Source: JAFDWI01 sp964544305 | GTDB lineage: Bacteria > Actinomycetota > Acidimicrobiia > Acidimicrobiales > Iamiaceae | NCBI GenBank assembly: GCA_964544305.1 | Contig: CAZJAZ010000013.1 | Location: 1-52,363, forward strand | Direction of reading: 5' to 3' | Length of the DNA stretch: 52,363 bases | Shown here: positions 23,071 to 30,668 of the stretch, one piece after another | How the letters are laid out: every line of letters starts with the position of its first letter | Position numbering within the stretch: the stretch's first letter is position 1 | Made by a program: the position numbers and the translations under genes | Notes under the pieces: model-generated | Database searches by the model: none | Seen by the model: only the letters and a program-made list of their open reading frames with translations | Told to the model about the DNA's origin: nothing

Positions 23071-24425
23071 GGTTGGCTCCTCTTTCGGTAGATCACCCGG
23101 CAAGGTCGTTCAAGTTGTACCACCATTTTGGAATGGTCGTTTCGATACGTGTCGGGAGCTTGAGCCATCTCGAACTCCCAGTCACGAAGGAGCACCGCGA
23201 AAATCGCTTTGATCTGCATTTGAGCGAACGCCGCTCCCACGCATCGGTGCCGACCCGCACCAAAGGGAATCCAGTTCCATGGGTTGTTGCGCTCGTCGTC
23301 GCGTGGTTCGATGTAGCGGCCGGGGTCAAAGCTGTCGGGGTTTTCAAACGCGCTCGGGATCCGATTTGAAATCGCCGGCGATGCCCCAACGAGTTTGCCC
23401 TCATCAATGTGCACACCACACACGTCAAATGGTGTCCGCACGACTCGCAATAACAAGATGAGTGGAGGATGTAACCGCAGTGCTTCTTTCAACGCGGCTT
23501 CCAAGTGTGGGATCTCACGCAATGCCTGATAGGTCACGTCTTCACCCGCGGCACTCAACGCGTCAAGATCAGCAAGTGACGTCTCCATCCATTCGGGGTG
23601 GCGGAGTAGTTCAATGAGCGTCCAGGCCGCGGTGCCCGACGTGGTGTGGTGTCCTGCGAACATCATGGAAATGAACATGCCGGTCACTTCGTCCGCGCTG
23701 AAACGAGGCTGCCCATCGTCGCCGGGCACCGACATAATCACGTCGAGCAGATCACGATCGTCTTCGGTGGCCGGAGGCCCTGAACGACGCGACGCCATGA
23801 TGTCTTGGACAAGTTCGACGATGCCAACACGTGCGGCGTCTCGGCGGCGGAACGCTTCAATATCGGCATACGGGTCGACAAAAGCATACGCGTCGGTGCC
23901 ACGCTCTAAGTCGTGGTAGAGCGCTGCGAACCGCTCATCGAGCTGGTAGCGAAACTTTGAGCCGATCAGACAAGCCGACGATGTGTAGATCGTGAGTTCC
24001 GCAAAGAAGTCGAGTAGATCGATCTCGCCTTCATTCCCCCAGTTCGCGACCATGTCGCGCACTTGTGCGGCGATTGTCTCGGCGTGCCCGCGCATGTATT
24101 TGTCGCGCAATGCTTGATTGTGGAGCATTTCGCGACGGCGTTCGGGGGACGCATCAAAAACGACCCCTTCGCCGAATATCGGTTTCATAAATGGATAGGC
24201 CGCGGCCTGGTCGAGGTCGTCGTCGGTGGCTCGGAAGAAAACCTCGTTTGCCTGTGCATCGGTGAGGAGCACGACTTCTTTGTCAGCGAGTCGAAATTCT
24301 CCGACGTCGCCGCACTCGTCACGGACCCGGCGCATCAGACCAATCGGGTCGTGGCGAAGTTCTTCTAGGTGGCCGGTTCCGCCATCGTCACCGGAGACTT
24401 TGGGGGGAGCGATCAGTGTGGTCAT
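23067..24425 (-). CDS. cyp51: Cytochrome P450 CYP51 (sterol 14-alpha-demethylase family)
   Basis: A 452-aa P450 from ATG 24423-24425, which overlaps the SDR stop as ATGA; the family member in M. tuberculosis is about 451 aa. The B-C region YPFMKPIFGEGVVFDASPER, I-helix MMFAGHHTTSGTAAW, ExxR in EALRLHPPL, the stretch SPAISNRIP, haem loop FGAGRHRCVGAAFAQMQ (Cys near residue 394) and the end YRNDHSKMVVQL match mycobacterial CYP51 almost word for word from memory. CYP51 removes the 14-alpha-methyl of sterols by three oxidations. The native substrate in actinobacteria is uncertain. Ferredoxin follows directly as electron donor. Confidence 0.95.
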   Translation of the reverse strand: MTTLIAPPKVSGDDGGTGHLEELRHDPIGLMRRVRDECGDVGEFRLADKEVVLLTDAQANEVFFRATDDDLDQAAAYPFMKPIFGEGVVFDASPERRREMLHNQALRDKYMRGHAETIAAQVRDMVANWGNEGEIDLLDFFAELTIYTSSACLIGSKFRYQLDERFAALYHDLERGTDAYAFVDPYADIEAFRRRDAARVGIVELVQDIMASRRSGPPATEDDRDLLDVIMSVPGDDGQPRFSADEVTGMFISMMFAGHHTTSGTAAWTLIELLRHPEWMETSLADLDALSAAGEDVTYQALREIPHLEAALKEALRLHPPLILLLRVVRTPFDVCGVHIDEGKLVGASPAISNRIPSAFENPDSFDPGRYIEPRDDERNNPWNWIPFGAGRHRCVGAAFAQMQIKAIFAVLLRDWEFEMAQAPDTYRNDHSKMVVQLERPCRVIYRKRSQP

Positions 24426-25219
24426 TGGCGAGTCTCCTGACGCGTGTCGCCGTTGGGGGCTTGTGGTTGCACTTCGATCAAGTTGAGATGGGTACCGCGT
24501 GGCGTCGCGATCATGAGTGCTACTGCTCGAGCGACATCTTCGGGCCGGAGCGCTCCGCTGTGGCGTAGGAGCCCCCACCTGCTCCACTCGCTGACAATTT
24601 GGTTGACGTCGTCTTCGGACCAGCGGGTGCCTTGTTCAGTTGATGATGGTCCGGGTCGGACGATGCCCGCTCGCACACCGGTGCCTTCACATTCCATTGC
24701 GGTAACCGTCGCGAGCGCTTCGAGCCCTGATTTTGCTGCAACATATGCTGCGGTAAACGGGCGCGGGTGGCGGGCAACTTCGGAGGTGATGAATACGATG
24801 TCGCCATGGCCACGTTCGATCATGGCGGGCGCCACATGATGGAGCAACGCTTGCGCACCGAGGAGGTTCACGTGGACTTCGGCGGCAAAACGTGCCGGAT
24901 CGGTGGTGACCGCACCACCAGGTTGTACGTCTCCCGCATTGGAAACAACCACATCAATGTTGCCAACTGCGGCCCGTGCATCATTCACGAACCGTGCAAT
25001 TGACGTGGTGTCAGCAATGTCCAAAGCCAGTGCGACCGCCGTGCCACCATTCGCGCGAATCGCAGCGGCAAGGGCTTCGCAACGATCGACTCGCCGTGCG
25101 CCAAGTGCAACCGGATGACCCGCTTGCGCGAGTACCTGCGCGCACGCAGCGCCAATTCCTGACGACGCGCCGGTTATAAGCGCGGGCCGAATTGTCGGGT
25201 GCGGATCGAAGTGAGGCAT
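24422..25219 (-). CDS. Short-chain dehydrogenase/reductase (Rv0765c-like)
   Basis: A 265-aa classical SDR: ALITGASSGIGAACAQVL (cofactor loop, about 13-30), G-A-R-R after the second strand (suggesting NADP(H)), SNAGDVQPGG (about 92-101) and catalytic ITSEVARHPRPFTAAYVAAK with Ser, Tyr and Lys (about 143-162). The C-terminus lacks the usual D-G-G pattern. It lies between the two P450 genes: 8 bases after the CYP123-like stop and overlapping the CYP51 start by 4 bases. An alcohol dehydrogenase or ketone reductase role on the P450 product is likely. Order P450-SDR-CYP51 is the same as in mycobacteria as I recall. Confidence 0.9.
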   Translation of the reverse strand: MPHFDPHPTIRPALITGASSGIGAACAQVLAQAGHPVALGARRVDRCEALAAAIRANGGTAVALALDIADTTSIARFVNDARAAVGNIDVVVSNAGDVQPGGAVTTDPARFAAEVHVNLLGAQALLHHVAPAMIERGHGDIVFITSEVARHPRPFTAAYVAAKSGLEALATVTAMECEGTGVRAGIVRPGPSSTEQGTRWSEDDVNQIVSEWSRWGLLRHSGALRPEDVARAVALMIATPRGTHLNLIEVQPQAPNGDTRQETRQ

Positions 25220-25227
25220 GGGCCGCG

Positions 25228-26439
25228 TTAGCGTCGCGTGATCGTGGTGGGTAGGTGGGCAAAGCCGCGCACGTTCACCGAATGCACACGTTCCGAGTGC
25301 GCTTCGTCAACCTCGTAGTGCGCGATGCGTTGCGTGAGCACTTCCATCGCCACCCGCATTTCAAGCACGGCTAAGGCGTGCCCCATGCAGTAGTGACGGC
25401 CAAAGCCAAACGATGAGAGATCTTGCGCGGTGTCGGTGCGGTCAAGGTCGTACACGTTGGGCCGGTCCCACACTCGTTCGTCGCGGTTCGCGGAACCGAG
25501 CAGAAGAAGCACCCGTTCATTGGCGGGGATGGTGACACCGTGGAGTGAAATGTCGCGTGTTGCGGTGCGTGCCAACATCTGACTGGACGTATCAAAGCGC
25601 AACGTTTCATCGATCCAGGCGGCAATGCGAGTCGGATCATCGAACGGTTTGCGCCCCTCGTCGGGAAACTTCCATCCCCAGTACCAGGCGTTACCGAGCA
25701 ATTTTGTAGTCGTTTCATTGCCTGCAACGACCAAGAGAAAGAGAAAGCTCACGATCTCGTCGTCGGAAAGTCGATCACCATCAACTTCGGCGTCGCAGAG
25801 CGCTGAGGTCAGGTCGTCGGTGCGTGTCACACGACGTTGCGCGATCATCTCGGAGTAGTACGCCACCAATTGGAGGGCCGCATCAATGCCTGCGGGGGGA
25901 ACATCGGTGATGCCTTCTTCACGGTGCACCAGCAAATCTGACCAGGTGCGAACCTGCGCTCGATCGGCTTCGGGCACGCCCATCATTTCGGAAATCACGT
26001 CCATAGGAAATTTGCCAGCAAAGTCTTCAATGAAGTCAAACCTGTCGTGGGCGGCAGCATGATCGGCCCACTGGCTTGCGATGCGACGGATTTTGGGTTC
26101 GAGTTCGGTGACTCGACGGGGTGTGAAACCACGAGCGACCAGGCGGCGCATGCGCCCGTGACGGGGCGGGTCCATGCCCAGAAACGACATGGTCCGATGG
26201 GCATCGGGACCCCAAGCGGCTTTGTCAAGCGAGACGCCGTTCGCCGACGAATAGGTTTCGGAATCTTTGAGCGCGGCCATCACATCTTCATGGCGAGACA
26301 GCGCCCAGAACCACACATCGGGGTTATGGAACACCGGGGCTTCTTCACGCAGGCGTGCATACGTGGGATACGGATCTTCGTGTATTGCGTAGTTGTACGG
26401 ATCAAACGCCAATGGGGCGTGCGTGAGAAGGTCGGTCAC
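25228..26439 (-). CDS. Cytochrome P450, CYP123-like
   Basis: A 403-aa soluble bacterial P450 with a GTG start (26437-26439) overlapping the TetR stop as GTGA. Motifs: I-helix VVAGNETTTKLLGNAWYW (about 240-258), ExxR in DETLRFDTSSQML, and haem loop SSFGFGRHYCMGHALA with the proximal Cys (about 350). The N-terminus PLAFDPYNYAIHEDPYPTYARLREEAPV is typical of actinobacterial class I P450s. In the mycobacterial cyp51 locus the P450 at this position is CYP123 (Rv0766c); family membership here needs alignment. It probably shares the operon's ferredoxin. Confidence 0.9.
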   Translation of the reverse strand: MTDLLTHAPLAFDPYNYAIHEDPYPTYARLREEAPVFHNPDVWFWALSRHEDVMAALKDSETYSSANGVSLDKAAWGPDAHRTMSFLGMDPPRHGRMRRLVARGFTPRRVTELEPKIRRIASQWADHAAAHDRFDFIEDFAGKFPMDVISEMMGVPEADRAQVRTWSDLLVHREEGITDVPPAGIDAALQLVAYYSEMIAQRRVTRTDDLTSALCDAEVDGDRLSDDEIVSFLFLLVVAGNETTTKLLGNAWYWGWKFPDEGRKPFDDPTRIAAWIDETLRFDTSSQMLARTATRDISLHGVTIPANERVLLLLGSANRDERVWDRPNVYDLDRTDTAQDLSSFGFGRHYCMGHALAVLEMRVAMEVLTQRIAHYEVDEAHSERVHSVNVRGFAHLPTTITRR

Positions 26440-27035
26440 GAACGGTCCTTTCGATTGGCGCCAAGCACCGTGGTAGCAACTTCGGTGAGAAGGTCGGGTA
26501 AGTCGTCATAGGAAAGATGGCCCATGCCCGCATTCAACATGGCGCCTGCGACAGCAAGGTCCAGGGTGCGCACAATCGCTGGATTGGCGTCGTCACCAAG
26601 CGCGGCGACGATGCGCCGGTGCGTCGCGGTTCCGATGCGGTCACGGAGCAGCTTGACATCTGGGTCGGGGCTGAGCATGGCAACCGATACCGCGGCAGCC
26701 AAAACCGGTTCGTCAGCCACGAGTAATGCGATTTCACTCAACGCCGACGCAACCCGATGCGCTGGCTCTCGATCGGTTGTGGTTTCTACCGGTTCAAGGT
26801 CTCCAAGGCGTCGCCAGAATACTTCTGCGACAAGATGTTCTTTGGATGAGAAGTACGTGTAGGCCGTCGCTGCCGAGACGCCCGCTCGTGCAGCAACGTT
26901 GCGCATGGTGAGTGATTCAAAATCGCCGCCACGAAGTTCGTCAAGTGCCGCGGCGCTCAGGCGTTCCACCGTTGCGGCTTGGCGGGCCGAGAGGCGACGG
27001 CGGGTGGCCTCAATCGGTGCCGACGGAATGGACAC
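26436..27035 (-). CDS. TetR-family transcriptional regulator of the CYP51 operon
   Basis: About 199 aa from GTG 27033-27035; GTG 27045-27047 would add four residues. The helix-turn-helix LTMRNVAARAGVSAATAYTYFSSKEHLVAEVF (about residues 40-72) is a textbook TetR domain, and the C-terminal all-helical half is the ligand/dimerisation part. It is the first gene of the operon, overlaps the P450 start, and a perfect palindrome overlaps its own promoter, so autoregulation of the whole operon is likely. The inducer could be a sterol-like or lipid ligand; that is inference. Rv0767c lies in the same place in M. tuberculosis. Confidence 0.9.
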   Translation of the reverse strand: MSIPSAPIEATRRRLSARQAATVERLSAAALDELRGGDFESLTMRNVAARAGVSAATAYTYFSSKEHLVAEVFWRRLGDLEPVETTTDREPAHRVASALSEIALLVADEPVLAAAVSVAMLSPDPDVKLLRDRIGTATHRRIVAALGDDANPAIVRTLDLAVAGAMLNAGMGHLSYDDLPDLLTEVATTVLGANRKDRS

Positions 27036-27039
27036 TAAA

Positions 27040-27055
27040 CTAGACACGTGTCTAG
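27040..27055. promoter_or_regulatory. TetR operator palindrome CTAGACACGTGTCTAG
   Basis: A perfect 16-bp palindrome lies 5 to 20 bases upstream of the TetR GTG start and directly downstream of the predicted -10 hexamer, so a bound dimer would block transcription start. Length and symmetry fit TetR-type operators. I saw no second full copy in the window. Confidence 0.8.
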
Positions 27056-27083
27056 ATAGTAGCAATGCACACAGAGAAGTCAA
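27056..27083 (-). promoter_or_regulatory. Promoter of the tetR-CYP51 operon
   Basis: On the minus strand, -35 TTGACT (27083-27078) and -10 TACTAT (27061-27056) are separated by 16 bases. The expected start point, near 27049, falls inside the operator palindrome. The first GTG codons lie only about 2 and 14 bases downstream and no purine-rich ribosome site is visible, so the mRNA may be nearly leaderless. Confidence 0.65.
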
Positions 27084-27163
27084 CCCAAATTTCATCACCA
27101 ACGCGCCGTCCACTCCACCAAGATGTATCGATCACGTTTCTCGGGCAGGGTACGCTACGCCGC

Positions 27164-27802
27164 GTGACGGATCGCATCGATGGCCACGCAGTTGACGTCA
27201 TACTTTTTGATCTCGGTGGTGTGATCATCACTTTTGATTGGGACGTGGCACTTGATCACTGGGTACGTCACGCGCACGTCGATCGAACCGTGCTTGCGCA
27301 ACGCTTTGTGCACGGCGAGGATTACCAACGTTTCGAGCGAGGTGAAATCATCGCCGAAGGCTATTTCGCGCACCTGCGAGACCAACTCGGCATCGCCCTT
27401 GATGATGCGACGCTTATCGCCGGATGGAATGCAATCTTTGGCCCACCCATCGACGGCATCGCACAAGTTCTCCACACGCTCAAACAATCACCGTTTCGTG
27501 TCGCCGGGCTCTCTAACACCAACGTGACGCACGCGTCGGTGTGGCCTCATCGCTATGGCGATCTGCTTGCCGCATTGGGTCGGATCTTGACCTCGCACGA
27601 ACTTGGACATCGCAAACCCGAGGCAGCGTGTTATCTCGCCGCCTGCGATCACCTTGGCGTCGCACCCGCACAGGTGCTCTTTTTCGATGATCTCGCGGAA
27701 AATGTTGCGGGAGCACGCGCCGTTGGCATGCAAAGCGTGCAGGTCACCTGCATCGACGACGTTCACGCCGCGCTGCGCACCCTTGGCATTGCCGATTCTT
27801 AG
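27164..27802 (+). CDS. HAD-superfamily hydrolase (HAD-IA type)
   Basis: A 212-aa protein from GTG 27164; the open frame continues upstream to 27065 without family-like sequence. HAD motifs: I, VDVILFDLGGVI, where the usual second Asp (DxDxT) is replaced as in several DLGG-type members; II, VAGLSNTN; III, Lys in GHRKPEAA; IV, VLFFDDLAENVAGARAVGM. Predicted cytosolic phosphatase or dehalogenase-like hydrolase with an alpha-helical cap. TACGCT lies 7 bases before the GTG, the arrangement seen in leaderless actinobacterial transcripts. It diverges from the tetR operon and ends in a 4-base stop-to-stop overlap with the MaoC gene. Confidence 0.85.
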   Translation: MTDRIDGHAVDVILFDLGGVIITFDWDVALDHWVRHAHVDRTVLAQRFVHGEDYQRFERGEIIAEGYFAHLRDQLGIALDDATLIAGWNAIFGPPIDGIAQVLHTLKQSPFRVAGLSNTNVTHASVWPHRYGDLLAALGRILTSHELGHRKPEAACYLAACDHLGVAPAQVLFFDDLAENVAGARAVGMQSVQVTCIDDVHAALRTLGIADS

Positions 27803-28833
27803 CGCGGCACGAACACCCAATAGTCAAGATCAAGCAAAACGCCGGCGATGTAGCCCCCCGAATCATCGCGTAGATTCATGGGAGCGTGATGACCGTCGGT
27901 CGCAACCAGACGGAGCCGCAACGCACCAACACCCGGGGCATCAAGCTCGGCTTTATCGAGCACTTCCGACCATGCATAGACCGTGTCGCCAGCAAAAGCC
28001 GGTGCCGTATGCGACCCGGCATTAATCGCCGCAATGAGCTGGGCGTTCGCCAAACCATTGAACGACAAAGCCCGGGCCATGGAGATGATGTGACCACCGT
28101 AAATCAAGCGCCGACCATCGTCACGGGCCGACGTGTTGAAGTGCACTTTCGCCGTGTTTTGCCACAAACGCGTCGCCATCATGTGCTCGGCGTCGGTGAG
28201 GCTGACGCCATCAACATGATCAATCTTTTCGCCAACCTCGTAGTCACCCCAACGATGCGTCGAGCCCGCTTCCGCAAAGTTGTAGTCGGCAAAAGTTAAC
28301 CCGTCTGGAACCACAAGATCACCGGCCGAAACGACCTGCGCAAGGTCGGGCACCACGGTGTCAGGTGCTGGCGCATCAACGTTGGCTTTGCGAACCATCA
28401 CCCAACGCACCCACTCGATGAGAAGGCGATCATGCTGATCAACCGCACGTGATCGCACCCACACCACACCGGTCTTGCCATTTGAGTTTTGTTTGAGCCC
28501 AATCACCTCGGACGTCGTACGAATCGTGTCACCGACGACCACCGGGCGATGAAAGCGGCACTCTGCGTACCCCAGATTTGCCACCGCGTTCAACGAAATA
28601 TCGGGGACCGTTTTGCCAAACGCAATATGAAATCCAATCAGATCTTCAACCGGCGCGGAATCGAGCCCGCAAGCCGCCGCGAATGGTGCCGACGAGGCAA
28701 GCGCAAAGCGAGTTGGATAAATCGCACCATAAAGTGCCCGGTCACCTTGGGTAACGGTGCGCGGCGTGGCGTGCGCAATGACCTGACCAAGTCGGAAGTC
28801 TTCAAAAAAGTTGCCTGGATTCGTCTTTCCCAT
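27799..28833 (-). CDS. MaoC-type hydratase, mesaconyl-CoA hydratase-like (tandem hot-dog)
   Basis: A 344-aa protein from ATG 28831-28833, with an N-terminus (MGKTNPGNFFEDFRLGQ) very like that of mesaconyl-CoA hydratases (beta-methylmalyl-CoA dehydratases). Two hot-dog domains fill about 10-165 and 180-335. FGKTVPDISLNAVANLGYAE and GLKQNSNGKTGVVWVRSR are strong family blocks as I remember them. The enzyme interconverts mesaconyl-CoA and beta-methylmalyl-CoA in the ethylmalonyl-CoA or related C5 acid pathways. No other gene of such a pathway is in the window, so it stands alone here. Its stop overlaps that of the convergent HAD gene. Confidence 0.75.
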   Translation of the reverse strand: MGKTNPGNFFEDFRLGQVIAHATPRTVTQGDRALYGAIYPTRFALASSAPFAAACGLDSAPVEDLIGFHIAFGKTVPDISLNAVANLGYAECRFHRPVVVGDTIRTTSEVIGLKQNSNGKTGVVWVRSRAVDQHDRLLIEWVRWVMVRKANVDAPAPDTVVPDLAQVVSAGDLVVPDGLTFADYNFAEAGSTHRWGDYEVGEKIDHVDGVSLTDAEHMMATRLWQNTAKVHFNTSARDDGRRLIYGGHIISMARALSFNGLANAQLIAAINAGSHTAPAFAGDTVYAWSEVLDKAELDAPGVGALRLRLVATDGHHAPMNLRDDSGGYIAGVLLDLDYWVFVPR

Positions 28834-28892
28834 GACCGTCAAGGATACTCGGCGCTCCACCACACCTCATTGAAGGATCGCGCATGGCCTCG

Positions 28893-29315
28893 TCACACAG
28901 GATGAAGCAGTGTCCGACCATCATCGGTGATCTGCCAACCCGGATTATGTGCGACTTCCCATGGGTGCCCATCTGGGTCAATGAAAACGCCCGAGTACCC
29001 GCCCCAAAACGTTGCGGCAGCGTCACGGCCAACGGTTGCGCCCGCGGCCCGGGCTTGAGAAAGAATCGTGTCAACCTCATCCGGCGACCGGACATTGAGC
29101 GCCAACGTGACCCCGCCCCAACCACCAGCATCGGCAACGGCACTATCTGCGGCCAAATCGTCGCGTCCCCACAGACCAACGACCATGCCACCCACTTGGA
29201 AGAACACGACGTCTCCATCGGGTGATTCGCCATGCCAGCCCAGTGCCTCATAGAAGGCTCGTGCTCGCTGTGTGTCGGCAACACCCAACGTGATGAGAGA
29301 CAGTCGTTGTTCCAT
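28893..29315 (-). CDS. VOC/glyoxalase-fold protein
   Basis: A 140-aa protein from ATG 29313-29315. ITLGVADTQRARAFYEALGW at the start and GVFIDPDGHPWEVAHNP near the end are the paired beta-alpha-beta-beta-beta modules of the vicinal oxygen chelate fold; a metal-binding Glu could be that in PWEVAH. Members include glyoxalases, dioxygenases and antibiotic-resistance proteins, so the reaction is open. It follows the DUF1634/TauE pair on the same strand by 32 bases. No frameshift or damage is seen. Confidence 0.85.
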   Translation of the reverse strand: MEQRLSLITLGVADTQRARAFYEALGWHGESPDGDVVFFQVGGMVVGLWGRDDLAADSAVADAGGWGGVTLALNVRSPDEVDTILSQARAAGATVGRDAAATFWGGYSGVFIDPDGHPWEVAHNPGWQITDDGRTLLHPV

Positions 29316-29347
29316 AGGCGACAGCATCGCACTTTTCGAACATACGT

Positions 29348-29713
29348 TCAACTATGGCCAACAATGATGCCGATAACGAGTACAGCGGCAACGGCAAGGG
29401 CGGTGCCCGCAAAACGCGTGTCGCGTTGTCGCAACCAAACGACGCCGAGCGCGACGATCACCGCGGCGGGCGTGAACGCAAGAGCCAAAACCCCAATGGC
29501 CATAATTGCGTCGGCCGTTGAACCCTTGCCGAGTGCCAATAGGTCAATCTCAACGGACCGCCGTGACCCTGAAGCGACCTTTGCGATCAAGCCAACGGTC
29601 ATGAGCACCACGGCGCTCACCAGCCCAAAATACAACACCGCTTGCACGACCCGTTGCGCCCCAAATGCTTGCGCTCGCGCGTCGTCTGTCACGGCTGATT
29701 GGTCATCGTCCAA
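29348..29713 (-). CDS. DUF1634-family membrane protein, partner of TauE/SafE
   Basis: A 121-aa protein with three hydrophobic helices (about 24-44, 70-92, 102-120). DUF1634 proteins are usually encoded next to TauE/SafE transporters, as here. The TTG at 29711-29713 overlaps the TauE stop by 11 bases; the GTG at 29690-29692 is an alternative start. Its exact role is unknown; a small accessory subunit of the anion exporter is the simplest reading. Confidence 0.75.
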   Translation of the reverse strand: MDDDQSAVTDDARAQAFGAQRVVQAVLYFGLVSAVVLMTVGLIAKVASGSRRSVEIDLLALGKGSTADAIMAIGVLALAFTPAAVIVALGVVWLRQRDTRFAGTALAVAAVLVIGIIVGHS

Positions 29714-30611
29714 AGTTCACTCCAAAAGCTTTGAGTGCCATTTGGATGGCGACCAGCACAAGAATTGCCACAAGAATCTGGCGCAGGAGCTGCGCAGACA
29801 CTTTGGCCGCGGTTGCCGCCCCAAGTGACGCGCCACCCACGACCCCGAGTGCAACAGGCACCGCTGCGTACGGCTCAACGTAGCCGTTTGCAAGGTACAC
29901 GAACAGGCTCGCAACTGCGGTTGCGCCCACCATAAAAGTGGACGTTGCCGTCGCCACTTTGAACGGCACTCGCATCCCTTCGGCCATCGTTGGCACATTG
30001 ATAAAACCGCCACCCACTCCAAGGAGCCCCGAGACAACGCCTGCCCCAAGTGAAATGGCTGCGCCAAGGCGAACCCGTTGCGCTTGGTAATGCACAAATC
30101 CGCCTGCGTGATCATCGAAGTATGCGCCACCAAGTGTCCCCGCATCCTCCCAGCCACGTATCGCCAATGCGTTGGCTTCCTGACCTTCGTTTCGGGGCGC
30201 CGCACAAACGGTCGACGTTTCGAGTTCGACATGCTCGCCACTTTTGTTTCGACCGACCACGAACGCGGTTGTCAACATCACCACCGCAAAAAGTCCTGCA
30301 AGGACCGACGGAGCAATGACCACTGCGATTGACCCGCCCACAATTCCACCAATGGTCGTCGCGATCAACAACGTCATACCGAGTCGCAAGTTCGACGTAC
30401 CTCGCCCCACAAATGTGGCGCTGGCGGTCACCGACGTTGCAACCACGGCGATCAGTGACGTGGCAAGTGCGGTGCGAATATCAAATCCGAACCCCAGCGT
30501 GAGGGCCGGGACGACGACGATGCCGCCACCTATTCCCACAACGGCACCGAGCCAACCGGCAAAAATCCCGAGCACAACTAATCCGACCACAGTTGCGAGC
30601 GTCAGATCCAC
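29703..30611 (-). CDS. TauE/SafE-family anion (sulfite/organosulfonate) transporter
   Basis: A 302-aa membrane protein from GTG 30609-30611 with about eight helices in two repeats. The paired signatures GWLGAVVGIGGGIVVVPAL (about 19-37) and SGLLGVGGGFINVPTM (second half) define the family. A loop of about 50 mostly hydrophilic residues (about 125-180) separates the halves, longer than in many members. Such transporters export sulfite, sulfoacetate or similar anions. The DUF1634 partner follows. The MBL-rhodanese gene at 34334 could produce sulfite, but the link is inference. Confidence 0.88.
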   Translation of the reverse strand: MDLTLATVVGLVVLGIFAGWLGAVVGIGGGIVVVPALTLGFGFDIRTALATSLIAVVATSVTASATFVGRGTSNLRLGMTLLIATTIGGIVGGSIAVVIAPSVLAGLFAVVMLTTAFVVGRNKSGEHVELETSTVCAAPRNEGQEANALAIRGWEDAGTLGGAYFDDHAGGFVHYQAQRVRLGAAISLGAGVVSGLLGVGGGFINVPTMAEGMRVPFKVATATSTFMVGATAVASLFVYLANGYVEPYAAVPVALGVVGGASLGAATAAKVSAQLLRQILVAILVLVAIQMALKAFGVNFGR

Positions 30612-30668
30612 GACGTCACCCTATGACAGCCGTGAACGAGGCTGAGAATCACACCGAGATGCGCTCAC

